A stretch of 5,571 nt of DNA, taken from positions 1-5,571 of the forward strand of contig NZ_CABUOL010000037.1 in assembly GCF_902493215.1 (NCBI RefSeq), in the 5' to 3' direction. Below are positions 1 through 5,307 of this stretch, piece by piece. Positions within the stretch are counted from its first letter, which is position 1. Each line of letters opens with the position of its first letter. The notes below the pieces were generated by a model. It made no database searches. It was not told where the DNA came from and saw only the letters and a program-made list of their open reading frames with translations. The DNA comes from an uncultured Mediterranea sp. (GTDB lineage Bacteria > Bacteroidota > Bacteroidia > Bacteroidales > Bacteroidaceae). The position numbers and the translations under genes are program-made.

Positions 1-54
1 TAGAGCACAACCTTGCCAAGGTTGGGGTCGCGAGTTCGAGTCTCGTTTTCCGCT
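1..54 (+). tRNA. tRNA-Gly (anticodon GCC), 5' part missing
   Basis: This is the 3' two thirds of a glycine tRNA; the acceptor 5' strand and most of the D arm lie outside the window. The anticodon stem pairs 8-12 (CAACC) with 20-24 (GGTTG), and the 7-base loop TTGCCAA places anticodon GCC at 15-17. The T arm pairs 30-34 with 42-46 around the loop TTCGAGT. The 3' acceptor strand TTTCCGC is at 47-53 with discriminator T at 54. The next bases are CAC, so a CCA end is not encoded and must be added after transcription, unlike the tRNA-Asp at the other end of the window. A hairpin terminator follows within 10 bases. Confidence 0.95.
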
Positions 55-57
55 CAC

Positions 58-93
58 AAAAAAGAGGTCCGACAAACATCGGACCTCTTTTTT
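58..93. terminator. Bidirectional intrinsic terminator between tRNA-Gly and the engB unit
   Basis: A perfect 9-bp GC-rich stem pairs 64-72 (GAGGTCCGA) with 79-87 (TCGGACCTC) around the 6-base loop CAAACA. Six A precede it and six T follow, so it reads as a stem plus U-run on both strands. It can end the tRNA-Gly transcript (plus) and the engB/DUF4923-like transcript (minus), whose last stop codon is at 137-139. Confidence 0.9.
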
Positions 94-94
94 A

Positions 95-133
95 TTTTCT
101 CCAACTGGAGAAAAATTATTTTCCAACTGGAAA
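95..133. repeat. Two short hairpins with the same AACT loop (10-bp direct repeat)
   Basis: The 10-mer TCCAACTGGA occurs at 100-109 and 122-131, start to start 22 bp apart. Each copy is the core of a small stem-loop: 95-102 pairs with 107-114 (8 bp) and 120-124 with 129-133 (5 bp), both closed by AACT (AGTT on the minus strand). They lie between the stop codon of the exported-protein gene and the terminator, so they fall in the 3' untranslated end of the minus-strand transcript. Function is unknown. Confidence 0.6.
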
Positions 134-136
134 TTC

Positions 137-742
137 TCAGTTTTCCTTCTTTTCCAATCCCAGCCCTACGAGCATGCCGTCGTAGCTTTCGGCCAGCGAA
201 CCGATGGTCTGCAGGGTGCTGTTGCTGCTTTTGCTGGACAGGTAGGTGAGCAGCTGAAGCAACTTGTCGGCGTTGAACAGCAGATCCATGGAGCCGGAAG
301 TGCAGTTTACCTTGGCGTTCAGTCCGATAATCTTGGCGAACTTCAGGTTGACCTTCTGTGTGGAGGCGTCGTAGGAATAGGTGCCGTTCAGCGGTTTGGA
401 GCCTACAGTAGCTGTGAGGGTGCTGTCGGCGTTGAACGTGAACGACAGCTTGCCGGCGGTGATGCCTATCTTTTCCAGCTGTTCGTCGAGCTTCTTTTCG
501 ACGGTCGATGCGGCTACCGCTCCGCCTGCCTTCTGCAGCAGGTTGTCCGATTCGAATTCCAGGGCTGAGCCTGTAAAGTTCCACGTGCCCGTCATTTGTA
601 CTGTCTTGTTGTCGGTGACGGCGTTGACCACTTTCTCGATGTTCTCTTTGTTGAACAGGTCTTTCAGTGATTGTGCGCGGCTGCCGGCAGGGACGGCCAG
701 CAGGAAGAGGGCTGTGCAGCCCAAAACATTCAATTTCTTCAT
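137..742 (-). CDS. Exported lipocalin-like protein, DUF4923-type
   Basis: A 201-residue protein with an N-terminal signal peptide: KK at 2-3, a hydrophobic core at about 6-18, and a likely signal peptidase I site after S-R-A23. The mature protein begins with a charged helix-like segment (SLKDLFNKENIEKVVNAV). The GTW motif at 52-54 starts a beta-rich region with alternating hydrophobic residues to about 155, as in lipocalin-like folds. I recognise it as resembling the Bacteroidetes DUF4923 family; that match is from memory and its function is unknown. Cys9 is too early to be a convincing lipobox, so it is probably periplasmic rather than a lipoprotein. The ATG lies 13 bases past the engB stop. 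AAAGGA at 751-756 (minus) overlaps that stop codon and sits about 8 bases before the start, suggesting co-transcription and coupled translation. Confidence 0.8.
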   Translation of the reverse strand: MKKLNVLGCTALFLLAVPAGSRAQSLKDLFNKENIEKVVNAVTDNKTVQMTGTWNFTGSALEFESDNLLQKAGGAVAASTVEKKLDEQLEKIGITAGKLSFTFNADSTLTATVGSKPLNGTYSYDASTQKVNLKFAKIIGLNAKVNCTSGSMDLLFNADKLLQLLTYLSSKSSNSTLQTIGSLAESYDGMLVGLGLEKKEN

Positions 743-755
743 AATTCTTTTCCTT

Positions 756-1358
756 TCATCCTTTTATTTGTCGGTTAATGGTTTCGATATAGTCCAGTAT
801 TTCCTTGCGTCCCTGGCGGCTTTCGGAAGAGGTGACGAAGCAGGGGGGCAGTTCTTCCCACTGTTCTTCCAGCTTCTTCAAATAGCTCTCTACGTTGGCC
901 TTCAGCTTGCCGGCCTTCAGCTTGTCGGCTTTGGTAAAGACAAGGGAGAAGGGGATACCGTTCTCGCCCAGCCACTCGATGAACTGCAGGTCGATGGGCT
1001 GCGGTTCGTGGCGGCTGTCTATCAGGACGAAGAGGCTTGTCATTTGGGGGCGTTGCAGGATGTAGCTTTCGATGATGTTCCTGATCTGTTCCTGTCCCTT
1101 GAAGCCGCGCTTGGCGTATCCGTATCCGGGGAGGTCGACAATGTACCAGCTGCGGTTGATGAGGAAGTGGTTGATCAGCATGGTCTTTCCGGGGGTAGCC
1201 GATGTCATGGCCAGTCCTTTCCGGCCGGTCAGCATGTTGATGAGGCTCGACTTGCCTACGTTCGAACGCCCGATGAAGGCGTATTCAGGCAGGTCGCCTG
1301 CCGGACATTTACGTACGTCGGTGTTGCTGATGATGAATTCTGCATTGGTTATCTCCAT
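756..1358 (-). CDS. engB: Ribosome biogenesis GTP-binding protein YihA/YsxC (EngB)
   Basis: A TRAFAC-class GTPase needed for late assembly of the 50S ribosomal subunit. With the start chosen here it is 200 residues, the normal family length. All G motifs are visible: G1 GRSNVGKS (30-37), G2 with T55-P-G-K-T, G3 DLPGYGYA (75-82, the family's typical version of DxxG), G4 TKAD (142-145) and G5 TSSES (176-180). An upstream in-frame ATG at 1389-1391 would add 11 residues, but it falls right at the predicted transcription start below the -7 element at 1394-1401. The first residues MEITNAEFI also match the usual family N-terminus. It is the first gene of a two-gene unit with the exported protein downstream and is divergent from recR. 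Confidence 0.97.
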   Translation of the reverse strand: MEITNAEFIISNTDVRKCPAGDLPEYAFIGRSNVGKSSLINMLTGRKGLAMTSATPGKTMLINHFLINRSWYIVDLPGYGYAKRGFKGQEQIRNIIESYILQRPQMTSLFVLIDSRHEPQPIDLQFIEWLGENGIPFSLVFTKADKLKAGKLKANVESYLKKLEEQWEELPPCFVTSSESRQGRKEILDYIETINRQIKG

Positions 1359-1390
1359 AGTCTCTATCAAAAAAATTAGTGTTATACCCA

Positions 1391-1422
1391 TTGCAAAGGT
1401 AGTACTAATTTGCGTATCTTTG
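1391..1422 (+). promoter_or_regulatory. recR promoter (TTG - 21 bp - TATCTTTG)
   Basis: TATCTTTG at 1415-1422 matches the Bacteroides -7 consensus TAnnTTTG, and TTG at 1391-1393 lies 21 bp upstream as the -33 element. The predicted start is near 1428, giving a leader of about 20 bases. The -33 TTG directly abuts the engB -7 element on the other strand, so the two promoters overlap. No Shine-Dalgarno sequence is visible before the recR ATG, which is normal for this group. Confidence 0.75.
1394..1401 (-). promoter_or_regulatory. engB promoter, -7 element TACCTTTG
   Basis: Read on the minus strand this is TACCTTTG, an exact match to the Bacteroides -7 consensus TAnnTTTG. Transcription would start near 1386-1389, leaving a leader of about 30 bases before the engB ATG. 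No clear TTTG sits at the expected -33 distance, so this half is weaker than the recR promoter. Confidence 0.65.
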
Positions 1423-1433
1423 CGCCCGCAAAG
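1418..1433. repeat. 16-bp inverted repeat over the recR -7 element and start site
   Basis: CTTTGCG (1418-1424) and CGCAAAG (1427-1433) are perfect reverse complements separated by CC. The left arm includes the TTTG of the recR -7 element and the right arm covers the predicted transcription start. It could be an operator, or simply the -7 box followed by a common initial transcribed sequence: the tRNA-Asp promoter has a similar TTTGCAACCGCAA arrangement at 5265-5277. Confidence 0.5.
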
Positions 1434-1448
1434 TGAAAGTTTTTAGCT

Positions 1449-2066
1449 ATGAACGGACAATATCCATCGGTTTTGCTGGAAAAGGCAGTGGGCGAGTTTG
1501 CCAAGTTGCCAGGTGTGGGCCGAAAGACGGCCATGCGTCTGGTGCTTCATCTGCTGCGTCAGGACACGGCGACGGTCGAGGCTTTCGGGCGTGCCATCGT
1601 CACGCTGAAGCATGAGGTGAAGTATTGCAAGGTGTGCCACAACATCTCTGATACGGAGGTGTGCCGCATCTGCTCCAGTCCGCAACGCGACGCTTCCGTG
1701 GTTTGTGTGGTCGAGAATATCCGCGACGTGATGGCTGTAGAGGCTACCCAGCAGTTTCACGGGCTCTATCATGTGCTGGGCGGTGTCATCTCGCCGATGG
1801 ACGGTATCGGTCCGAGCGACCTGCAGATAGACAGTCTTGTGGAGCGGGTCAAGGCAGGCGGCATCAAGGAAGTGGTGCTGGCGTTGAGTACCACGATGGA
1901 GGGCGACACGACGAATTTCTACATTTACCGCAAGCTGGAGAAGCTGGATGTGAAGTTGTCGGTCATTGCCCGTGGTATTTCGGTGGGCGACGAGCTGGAG
2001 TATGCCGACGAGGTGACACTGGGGCGGAGTATTGTGAACCGTACTCCCTTCAACGGTACTTTGTAG
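1449..2066 (+). CDS. recR: Recombination mediator protein RecR
   Basis: RecR works with RecO (and RecF) to load RecA onto SSB-coated single-stranded DNA in gap and break repair. At 205 residues it is near the usual length (about 200). The N-terminal helix-hairpin-helix contains LPGVGRKTA (20-28). A C4 zinc finger follows with Cys60, Cys63, Cys72 and Cys75. The Toprim domain begins at VVCVVEN with Glu89 and carries STTMEGDTT, the family's version of the Toprim acidic motif. The C-terminal signature GDELEYADEVTLGRSI is present. Nothing is missing or truncated. It is the first gene of a plus-strand unit; the next gene starts 36 bases after its TAG. Confidence 0.98.
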   Translation: MNGQYPSVLLEKAVGEFAKLPGVGRKTAMRLVLHLLRQDTATVEAFGRAIVTLKHEVKYCKVCHNISDTEVCRICSSPQRDASVVCVVENIRDVMAVEATQQFHGLYHVLGGVISPMDGIGPSDLQIDSLVERVKAGGIKEVVLALSTTMEGDTTNFYIYRKLEKLDVKLSVIARGISVGDELEYADEVTLGRSIVNRTPFNGTL

Positions 2067-2102
2067 GCTGGTGTTCGATGTAGAATATACAATATTTATA
2101 TT

Positions 2103-2567
2103 ATGGATGAACTCATCAAGAAAGCCGTCCGGTTTCTCCGGGCGTTCTATATAGGTTTCTGGCTTCTGCCCGTATTGATTGTTGTGGCGGGTGAAACATT
2201 CGACAGCTGGGTAGGAGAATATGCCGGCGATGTGCGTACCACGTACTTTGCCGAGACGCTTTGCATCCTGCTGGCTGCTGTCTGTGTGCCGATGTCGCTG
2301 AAGTTGTTTGCCTGGGTGCTGCGGCGCAAGATTGATACGGCCGGCATGGGGCGTGCCCTTCAGCTTTATGTCTTCTGGAGCGGTCTGCGGATGGTGTTGC
2401 TGGCGCTTCCGGTGTTGGCGGGTTTCTTTACCTATTATGGGATGCTGAGTACGACGGGGTTGCTGTGCGGGCTGATTGCCCTGACGGCATCGTTGTTCTG
2501 CCTGCCGGGTGAAGATCGTATGCGGCGGGAGCTGCATATTGAAAACGGAGAGGAGGAAGGAGTATGA
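2103..2567 (+). CDS. Four-helix integral membrane protein of unknown function
   Basis: I do not recognise a characterised family. The 154-residue protein has four predicted membrane helices at about 15-30, 49-73, 90-112 and 117-135. Basic clusters at the N-terminus (KK..R..R), after helix 2 (RRK, 74-76) and after helix 4 (R139, R141, R142) predict both ends in the cytoplasm by the positive-inside rule. The C-terminal tail is acidic (EEE). There is no signal peptide or catalytic motif that I can see. It follows recR by 36 A/T-rich bases without an evident promoter or Shine-Dalgarno sequence, and overlaps the acetyltransferase start by four bases (ATGA), so the three genes are probably one operon. 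The reading frame is supported by this coupling and by the coherent topology. Confidence 0.8.
   Translation: MDELIKKAVRFLRAFYIGFWLLPVLIVVAGETFDSWVGEYAGDVRTTYFAETLCILLAAVCVPMSLKLFAWVLRRKIDTAGMGRALQLYVFWSGLRMVLLALPVLAGFFTYYGMLSTTGLLCGLIALTASLFCLPGEDRMRRELHIENGEEEGV
2550..2563 (+). promoter_or_regulatory. Strong Shine-Dalgarno sequence for the GNAT gene
   Basis: A purine run containing GGAGGA and AGGAG ends just before the ATG at 2564, inside the last codons (Glu-Glu-Glu-Gly-Val) of the membrane protein. Other starts in this window have weak or no such motif. It supports 2564 as the start and reinitiation or coupling through the ATGA overlap. Confidence 0.6.
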
Positions 2568-3094
2568 ACCGATCTTTCTTTCAAGGTAGCCTGGTGCGTC
2601 TAAGGGCTATGGAGCCGGAAGATCTGGAGTTGCTCTACCGCATGGAGAATGATCCGGAAACGTGGGATGTGACCAACTTTACCGTGCCTTATTCACGGTA
2701 TGTGCTGAAGCAGTATATCGAAGATTCCCAGTGTGACATGTTTGCCGACAAGCAGCTCCGTCTGATGATTGTACGTTGCGAGGACGATGAGGGGGTAGGT
2801 ACGGTCGACGTGACCGACTTCGTGCCCATGCACCGGCGTGGCGAGATAGGGATAGCCGTCCGCAAGTCTTTTCAGGGGAAAGGATATGCTGGAGAGGCGT
2901 TGGCATTGCTCTGCGACTATCTGTTCGGTTTCCTGTTCATGCACCAGCTGACGGCCCATGTGGCGGTGGATAACGAAGCAAGCCGTCGTCTGTTTGCTTC
3001 ATGCGGCTTTGTGGAGTGTGGTATACTGAAGGAGTGGTGGTTTGCCGGTGGTCAATATAAAGATGTAGTCTTGCTTCAGCGTCTGCATCCTTAA
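2564..3094 (+). CDS. GNAT family N-acetyltransferase, RimJ/RimL/SpeG-like
   Basis: A 176-residue single-domain GNAT that would transfer acetyl from acetyl-CoA to an amine. The N-terminus VRLRAMEPEDLELLYRMEND is typical of the RimJ/RimL branch. The acetyl-CoA-binding motif QGKGYAGEA (Q104-G-K-G107-Y-A109) is intact, preceded by the strand EIGIAV. The later segment VDNEASRRLFASCGF and the tail GILKEWWFAGGQYKDV follow the usual motif B layout. The stretch MHRRGEIGI and the ending GQYKDV resemble spermidine acetyltransferase SpeG, but similar sequences acetylate ribosomal protein N-termini or small molecules, so the substrate is open. It is the last gene of the recR unit, sharing ATGA with the membrane protein. 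Its TAA overlaps the stop of the opposing gene in TTAA. Confidence 0.93.
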   Translation: MNRSFFQGSLVRLRAMEPEDLELLYRMENDPETWDVTNFTVPYSRYVLKQYIEDSQCDMFADKQLRLMIVRCEDDEGVGTVDVTDFVPMHRRGEIGIAVRKSFQGKGYAGEALALLCDYLFGFLFMHQLTAHVAVDNEASRRLFASCGFVECGILKEWWFAGGQYKDVVLLQRLHP

Positions 3095-3684
3095 TTGAGG
3101 CTGGGGGTCTGCGGAAAGCGCGACCATATTCTGTACTTTCCGCCCAGTTCCTTCATGGAGCTTCGCCACAAGTTGTCCGATCCTTTTTCATCCATCAGCG
3201 AACCGGTGTCCGTTTGCGACACAATCCAGGTGTTTTCCTTTATTTCCTGTAACAGCTGTCCGCTGTCCCAGCCCGAGTAGCCCATGAAGAACCGGATTTT
3301 TCCTTCGATGGACTGTTCGCGGTTGATGTATTCCTTGACGGCTTCGAAATCTCCGTTCATGTAAAGGCCTTTTTTTACCTGAAAAGAGTGGGGAATGTTC
3401 TGTAGTGTGTGTACGTAGAAAATGGTATCTGTTCCCAACGGTCCGCCCCAATAGATGGGAATCTGTTCCCGGCAGTGCAGGTCGTCGAAGATTTCAGTCA
3501 GCAGCAGGGGAGACAGCTTGTTCATGACGAGCCCCATGCTTCCTTCCTGGGTATGGTCAATCATCAGCACGACAGACCGTCCGAAGAACTTGTCGCAGAG
3601 AAACGGTTCGGAGATGAGTATCTTGCCTCGTGTGGGAAGTACATGGTTGCTTTCTATTTTGAATATATCTGTCTCGTTTGGCAT
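3091..3684 (-). CDS. YqgE/AlgH family protein (UPF0301)
   Basis: A 197-residue cytoplasmic protein of the YqgE/AlgH family, named from the Pseudomonas alginate regulator AlgH; the molecular function is still poorly defined. Hallmarks visible: GKILISEPF (20-28), GSMGLVMNK (48-56), WGGP (79-82) and FFMGYSGWDSGQL (132-144). The start chosen is the ATG at 3682-3684, giving MPNETDIFKIESN, which fits the family's short N-terminus. An extended reading from a TTG at 3711 would add nine residues and is less likely. There is no obvious Shine-Dalgarno sequence. It is convergent with the GNAT gene, stop codons overlapping. Upstream lies the terminator of the aminotransferase gene, so it should have its own promoter. 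Confidence 0.95.
   Translation of the reverse strand: MPNETDIFKIESNHVLPTRGKILISEPFLCDKFFGRSVVLMIDHTQEGSMGLVMNKLSPLLLTEIFDDLHCREQIPIYWGGPLGTDTIFYVHTLQNIPHSFQVKKGLYMNGDFEAVKEYINREQSIEGKIRFFMGYSGWDSGQLLQEIKENTWIVSQTDTGSLMDEKGSDNLWRSSMKELGGKYRIWSRFPQTPSLN
3111..3143. repeat. Inverted repeat just past the GNAT stop, inside the AlgH-family coding end
   Basis: GCGGAAAG (3111-3118) pairs perfectly with CTTTCCGC (3136-3143) across a 17-base loop. An outer CTGG (3101-3104) / CCAG (3144-3147) pair could extend it with a bulge. In the plus-strand transcript it begins 17 bases after the GNAT stop and could stabilise or help end that mRNA, although no T-run follows. It also encodes the last residues of the opposing protein, so it may be chance. 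Confidence 0.35.
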
Positions 3685-3688
3685 GGCT

Positions 3689-3696
3689 CTAAGGTA
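3689..3696 (-). promoter_or_regulatory. Possible promoter -7 element of the YqgE/AlgH gene (one mismatch)
   Basis: The minus strand reads TACCTTAG, one base off the TAnnTTTG consensus, immediately upstream of the ATG at 3684. No matching -33 element is at 19-21 bp. If real, transcription would begin at or within a few bases of the start codon, giving a nearly leaderless mRNA. This is a weak call. Confidence 0.25.
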
Positions 3697-3730
3697 AGGA
3701 TAAATATTCAAATACGCAGCATGTTTGTAT

Positions 3731-3748
3731 CTTTTTTTATAAAAAAAG
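3731..3748. repeat. Perfect 18-bp A/T palindrome
   Basis: C, seven T, A, T, seven A, G reads identically on both strands. It lies downstream of the aminotransferase terminator (it supplies a second T-run on the minus strand) and upstream of the YqgE/AlgH start. It is probably part of the terminator tail, or an A/T-rich upstream element for the next promoter. Confidence 0.5.
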
Positions 3749-3754
3749 TCTGAA

Positions 3755-3809
3755 AAAGGCGTCAGAGCAGGGTAGAGGCAGGCAAACCTCTTTCTGTTCT
3801 GACGCCTTT
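3755..3809 (-). terminator. Long hairpin terminator of the aminotransferase gene
   Basis: 3755-3770 pairs with 3794-3809 over 16 positions with one G-T wobble; the core is GGCGTCAGA / TCTGACGCC. A smaller stem inside the loop pairs 3774-3778 (AGAGG) with 3787-3791 (CCTCT). On the minus strand the stem ends 13 bases after the aminotransferase stop and is followed by T-runs (five T, then a run of seven T), which makes it an intrinsic terminator in that direction. It isolates the YqgE/AlgH gene from the upstream transcript. Confidence 0.85.
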
Positions 3810-3822
3810 CTGTCTGTATCTG

Positions 3823-5136
3823 TCAGACGGGATGATTTTCGGCAAAGACAGCCATCCGTTCGTCCAGCAATTTATATTGGTGGTCCTGGATAAAGGATGT
3901 GCAGGCACGCAAACCTTCCTGTGAACTGCCGGTGGTAACCAATGATATGGCGCTTACACCATAATACATCAGTTCCTTGGCCAGTTCGCCGCTGGTCATG
4001 CCGGGGTAGCCGATGGTGAAGTAGAAGCCGTCGGCCACCGGTTCGCCCAAGTCGTTGTCGTAGACCAGGTGGAAGCCGTGACGCAGGAAGATTTCTTTCA
4101 GTTTTCGTGCCCGCTCACCGTATACGCTTACTTCTTTCAGAAAGTTGTATTGTCCGTCGTTGGCCGCTTTCAGCATGGCTGCCATAGCATATTGGGCCGA
4201 ATGGCTCGTGCCCGACGAGAGGGCGTAGAGTACGCGATGGATGAAAACCGTACCGAAGGTACCGCCGCCGTAGCGTTCTGTCAGGCCCGGATAGGCGCGG
4301 TGGTACAGTTTGTCCGAGATGCAGCTCACTCCGATGCGCTGTCCGGCATAGCTGAAGGCTTTGGAACCGGAGATAAGCAGAATGTAGTAGTCGGTATAGT
4401 GGGCCACCGAAGGTTGGTAGGGAGGCTGGAAGGGCTGGCTCATGTCCTGGCGGAAATCCATGGCGAAATAGGCCAGATCTTCCAAGACGATGACATCGTA
4501 TTGGGTGGCCAGGCTGCCGATGATGCGCAGTTCCTCATCCTTCAGACATACCCAACTCGGGTTGTTCGGGTTGGAGTAGATGATGGCGGAAATATTTCCC
4601 TTGCTCAGGTAACTTTCCAGCTTGTCCTTCAGCTTGTCGCCGCGGTAGTTGTACACGTCGAAGGTCTCATATTTTTGTCCCATTACAACCAGTTGCTGCT
4701 TTTGTACGGGGAAACCGGGGTCGATGAACAGGATGGTGTCTTTCTTGGGGTCGCATTGGCTGCAGGTGAGGAAGGAAGCGAATGTACCCTGCATGGACCC
4801 TGTTACGGGTACGCAGCCTTCGGGTGCAATGTCGACGTTGACAAACGCCTTGACGAAACGTGCCGCTTCCGTCTTGAGAGCCGGTAGTCCGTTGATGTCG
4901 GGGTACAAGCTGGCTATGCCGTTCTGGAGAGCTTTGATTTCGGCCTCTACGCCGACTGCCGATGGAGGAAGTCCGGGGACGCCCATTTCCATTTTGATGA
5001 ACTCCACGCCCGATTGTGCTTCTGCCTGGGCGGCGATGGCTTTTACTTCACGGATGGTTGCTTTGGCAAAATCTGCCAGATGAAACTCGTCGATTGTACG
5101 GTCGATGATATCTCGTCGGATGGGTGTTGCTTTCAT
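3823..5136 (-). CDS. PLP-dependent aminotransferase, class I/II (fold type I)
   Basis: A complete 437-residue fold-type-I aminotransferase. The PLP-binding elements are all present: SNPNNP at 188-193 (N192), ED220-L-A-Y223 contacting the cofactor ring, the Schiff-base lysine K259 in SGSKAFSYAGQRIG with the phosphate-binding R267, and the substrate-carboxylate arginine R410 in GLRACTSF. Y78 in SLYPDINGLPALK matches the usual YxxxxGxxxLR motif with Lys in place of Arg. The N-terminus has an extra helix-like segment of about 45 residues before MEMGVPGLPP; there is no signal peptide or DNA-binding domain, so it is not a MocR-type regulator. The substrate cannot be told from sequence; aromatic, aspartate and alanine-type enzymes share these motifs. 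It is a single-gene unit with its own -7 element and terminator. Confidence 0.92.
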   Translation of the reverse strand: MKATPIRRDIIDRTIDEFHLADFAKATIREVKAIAAQAEAQSGVEFIKMEMGVPGLPPSAVGVEAEIKALQNGIASLYPDINGLPALKTEAARFVKAFVNVDIAPEGCVPVTGSMQGTFASFLTCSQCDPKKDTILFIDPGFPVQKQQLVVMGQKYETFDVYNYRGDKLKDKLESYLSKGNISAIIYSNPNNPSWVCLKDEELRIIGSLATQYDVIVLEDLAYFAMDFRQDMSQPFQPPYQPSVAHYTDYYILLISGSKAFSYAGQRIGVSCISDKLYHRAYPGLTERYGGGTFGTVFIHRVLYALSSGTSHSAQYAMAAMLKAANDGQYNFLKEVSVYGERARKLKEIFLRHGFHLVYDNDLGEPVADGFYFTIGYPGMTSGELAKELMYYGVSAISLVTTGSSQEGLRACTSFIQDHQYKLLDERMAVFAENHPV

Positions 5137-5170
5137 GATTTTACTGTTATTTTTGATTCAAGTACTAGTA

Positions 5171-5178
5171 CAAAGGTA
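5171..5178 (-). promoter_or_regulatory. Aminotransferase promoter, -7 element TACCTTTG
   Basis: The minus strand reads TACCTTTG, an exact TAnnTTTG match, 34 bases upstream of the ATG. The predicted start is near 5163-5166. No TTG or TTTG is found at the usual -33 spacing. A perfect 10-bp palindrome GTACTAGTAC (5162-5171) covers the predicted start and touches the end of the -7 box, and could be an operator. Confidence 0.6.
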
Positions 5179-5238
5179 ATATAAAAGCTGTATAATTGGC
5201 CTTTGAACGAAAAAAAAGAATTTTTTTTGGTAAAGCTA

Positions 5239-5268
5239 TTGCAGAATCAAAAAAAAACTCTACCTTTG
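5239..5268 (+). promoter_or_regulatory. tRNA-Asp promoter (TTG - 19 bp - TACCTTTG)
   Basis: TTG at 5239-5241 and TACCTTTG at 5261-5268 match both Bacteroides promoter elements with a 19-bp spacer. The spacer holds nine A in a row (5249-5257). Upstream, eight A (5210-5217), GAA and eight T (5221-5228) form an A/T block at about -45 to -65, similar in position to an UP element. The predicted start near 5274 leaves a leader of roughly 34 bases before the tRNA. Confidence 0.8.
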
Positions 5269-5307
5269 CAACCGCAATCGAGAGAGATAGCAACGAAACA
5301 ACAGAAT

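Noticed and set aside
54..584. A 176-codon minus-strand frame overlapping the exported-protein gene and the terminator
   Set aside because: It is in another frame of the same gene, very Arg-rich, and runs through an intrinsic terminator to the tRNA end.
381..1379. A 332-codon open frame on the plus strand antisense to the exported protein and engB
   Set aside because: It lies fully opposite two genes with clear family motifs; its own translation shows no domain, and it has no promoter or ribosome-binding context of its own.
1359..1391. An upstream ATG extending EngB by 11 residues
   Set aside because: It would sit at the predicted transcription start beside the -7 box, and the added residues do not fit the family N-terminus.
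1443..2537. A 364-codon open frame on the minus strand antisense to recR and the membrane protein
   Set aside because: The translation is rich in His, Gln and Arg with no recognisable motif, the usual look of a shadow frame in moderately GC-rich coding DNA; RecR on the other strand is certain.
4069..4887. A 272-codon plus-strand frame inside the aminotransferase gene
   Set aside because: Antisense shadow of a gene with every catalytic residue in place; no domain of its own.
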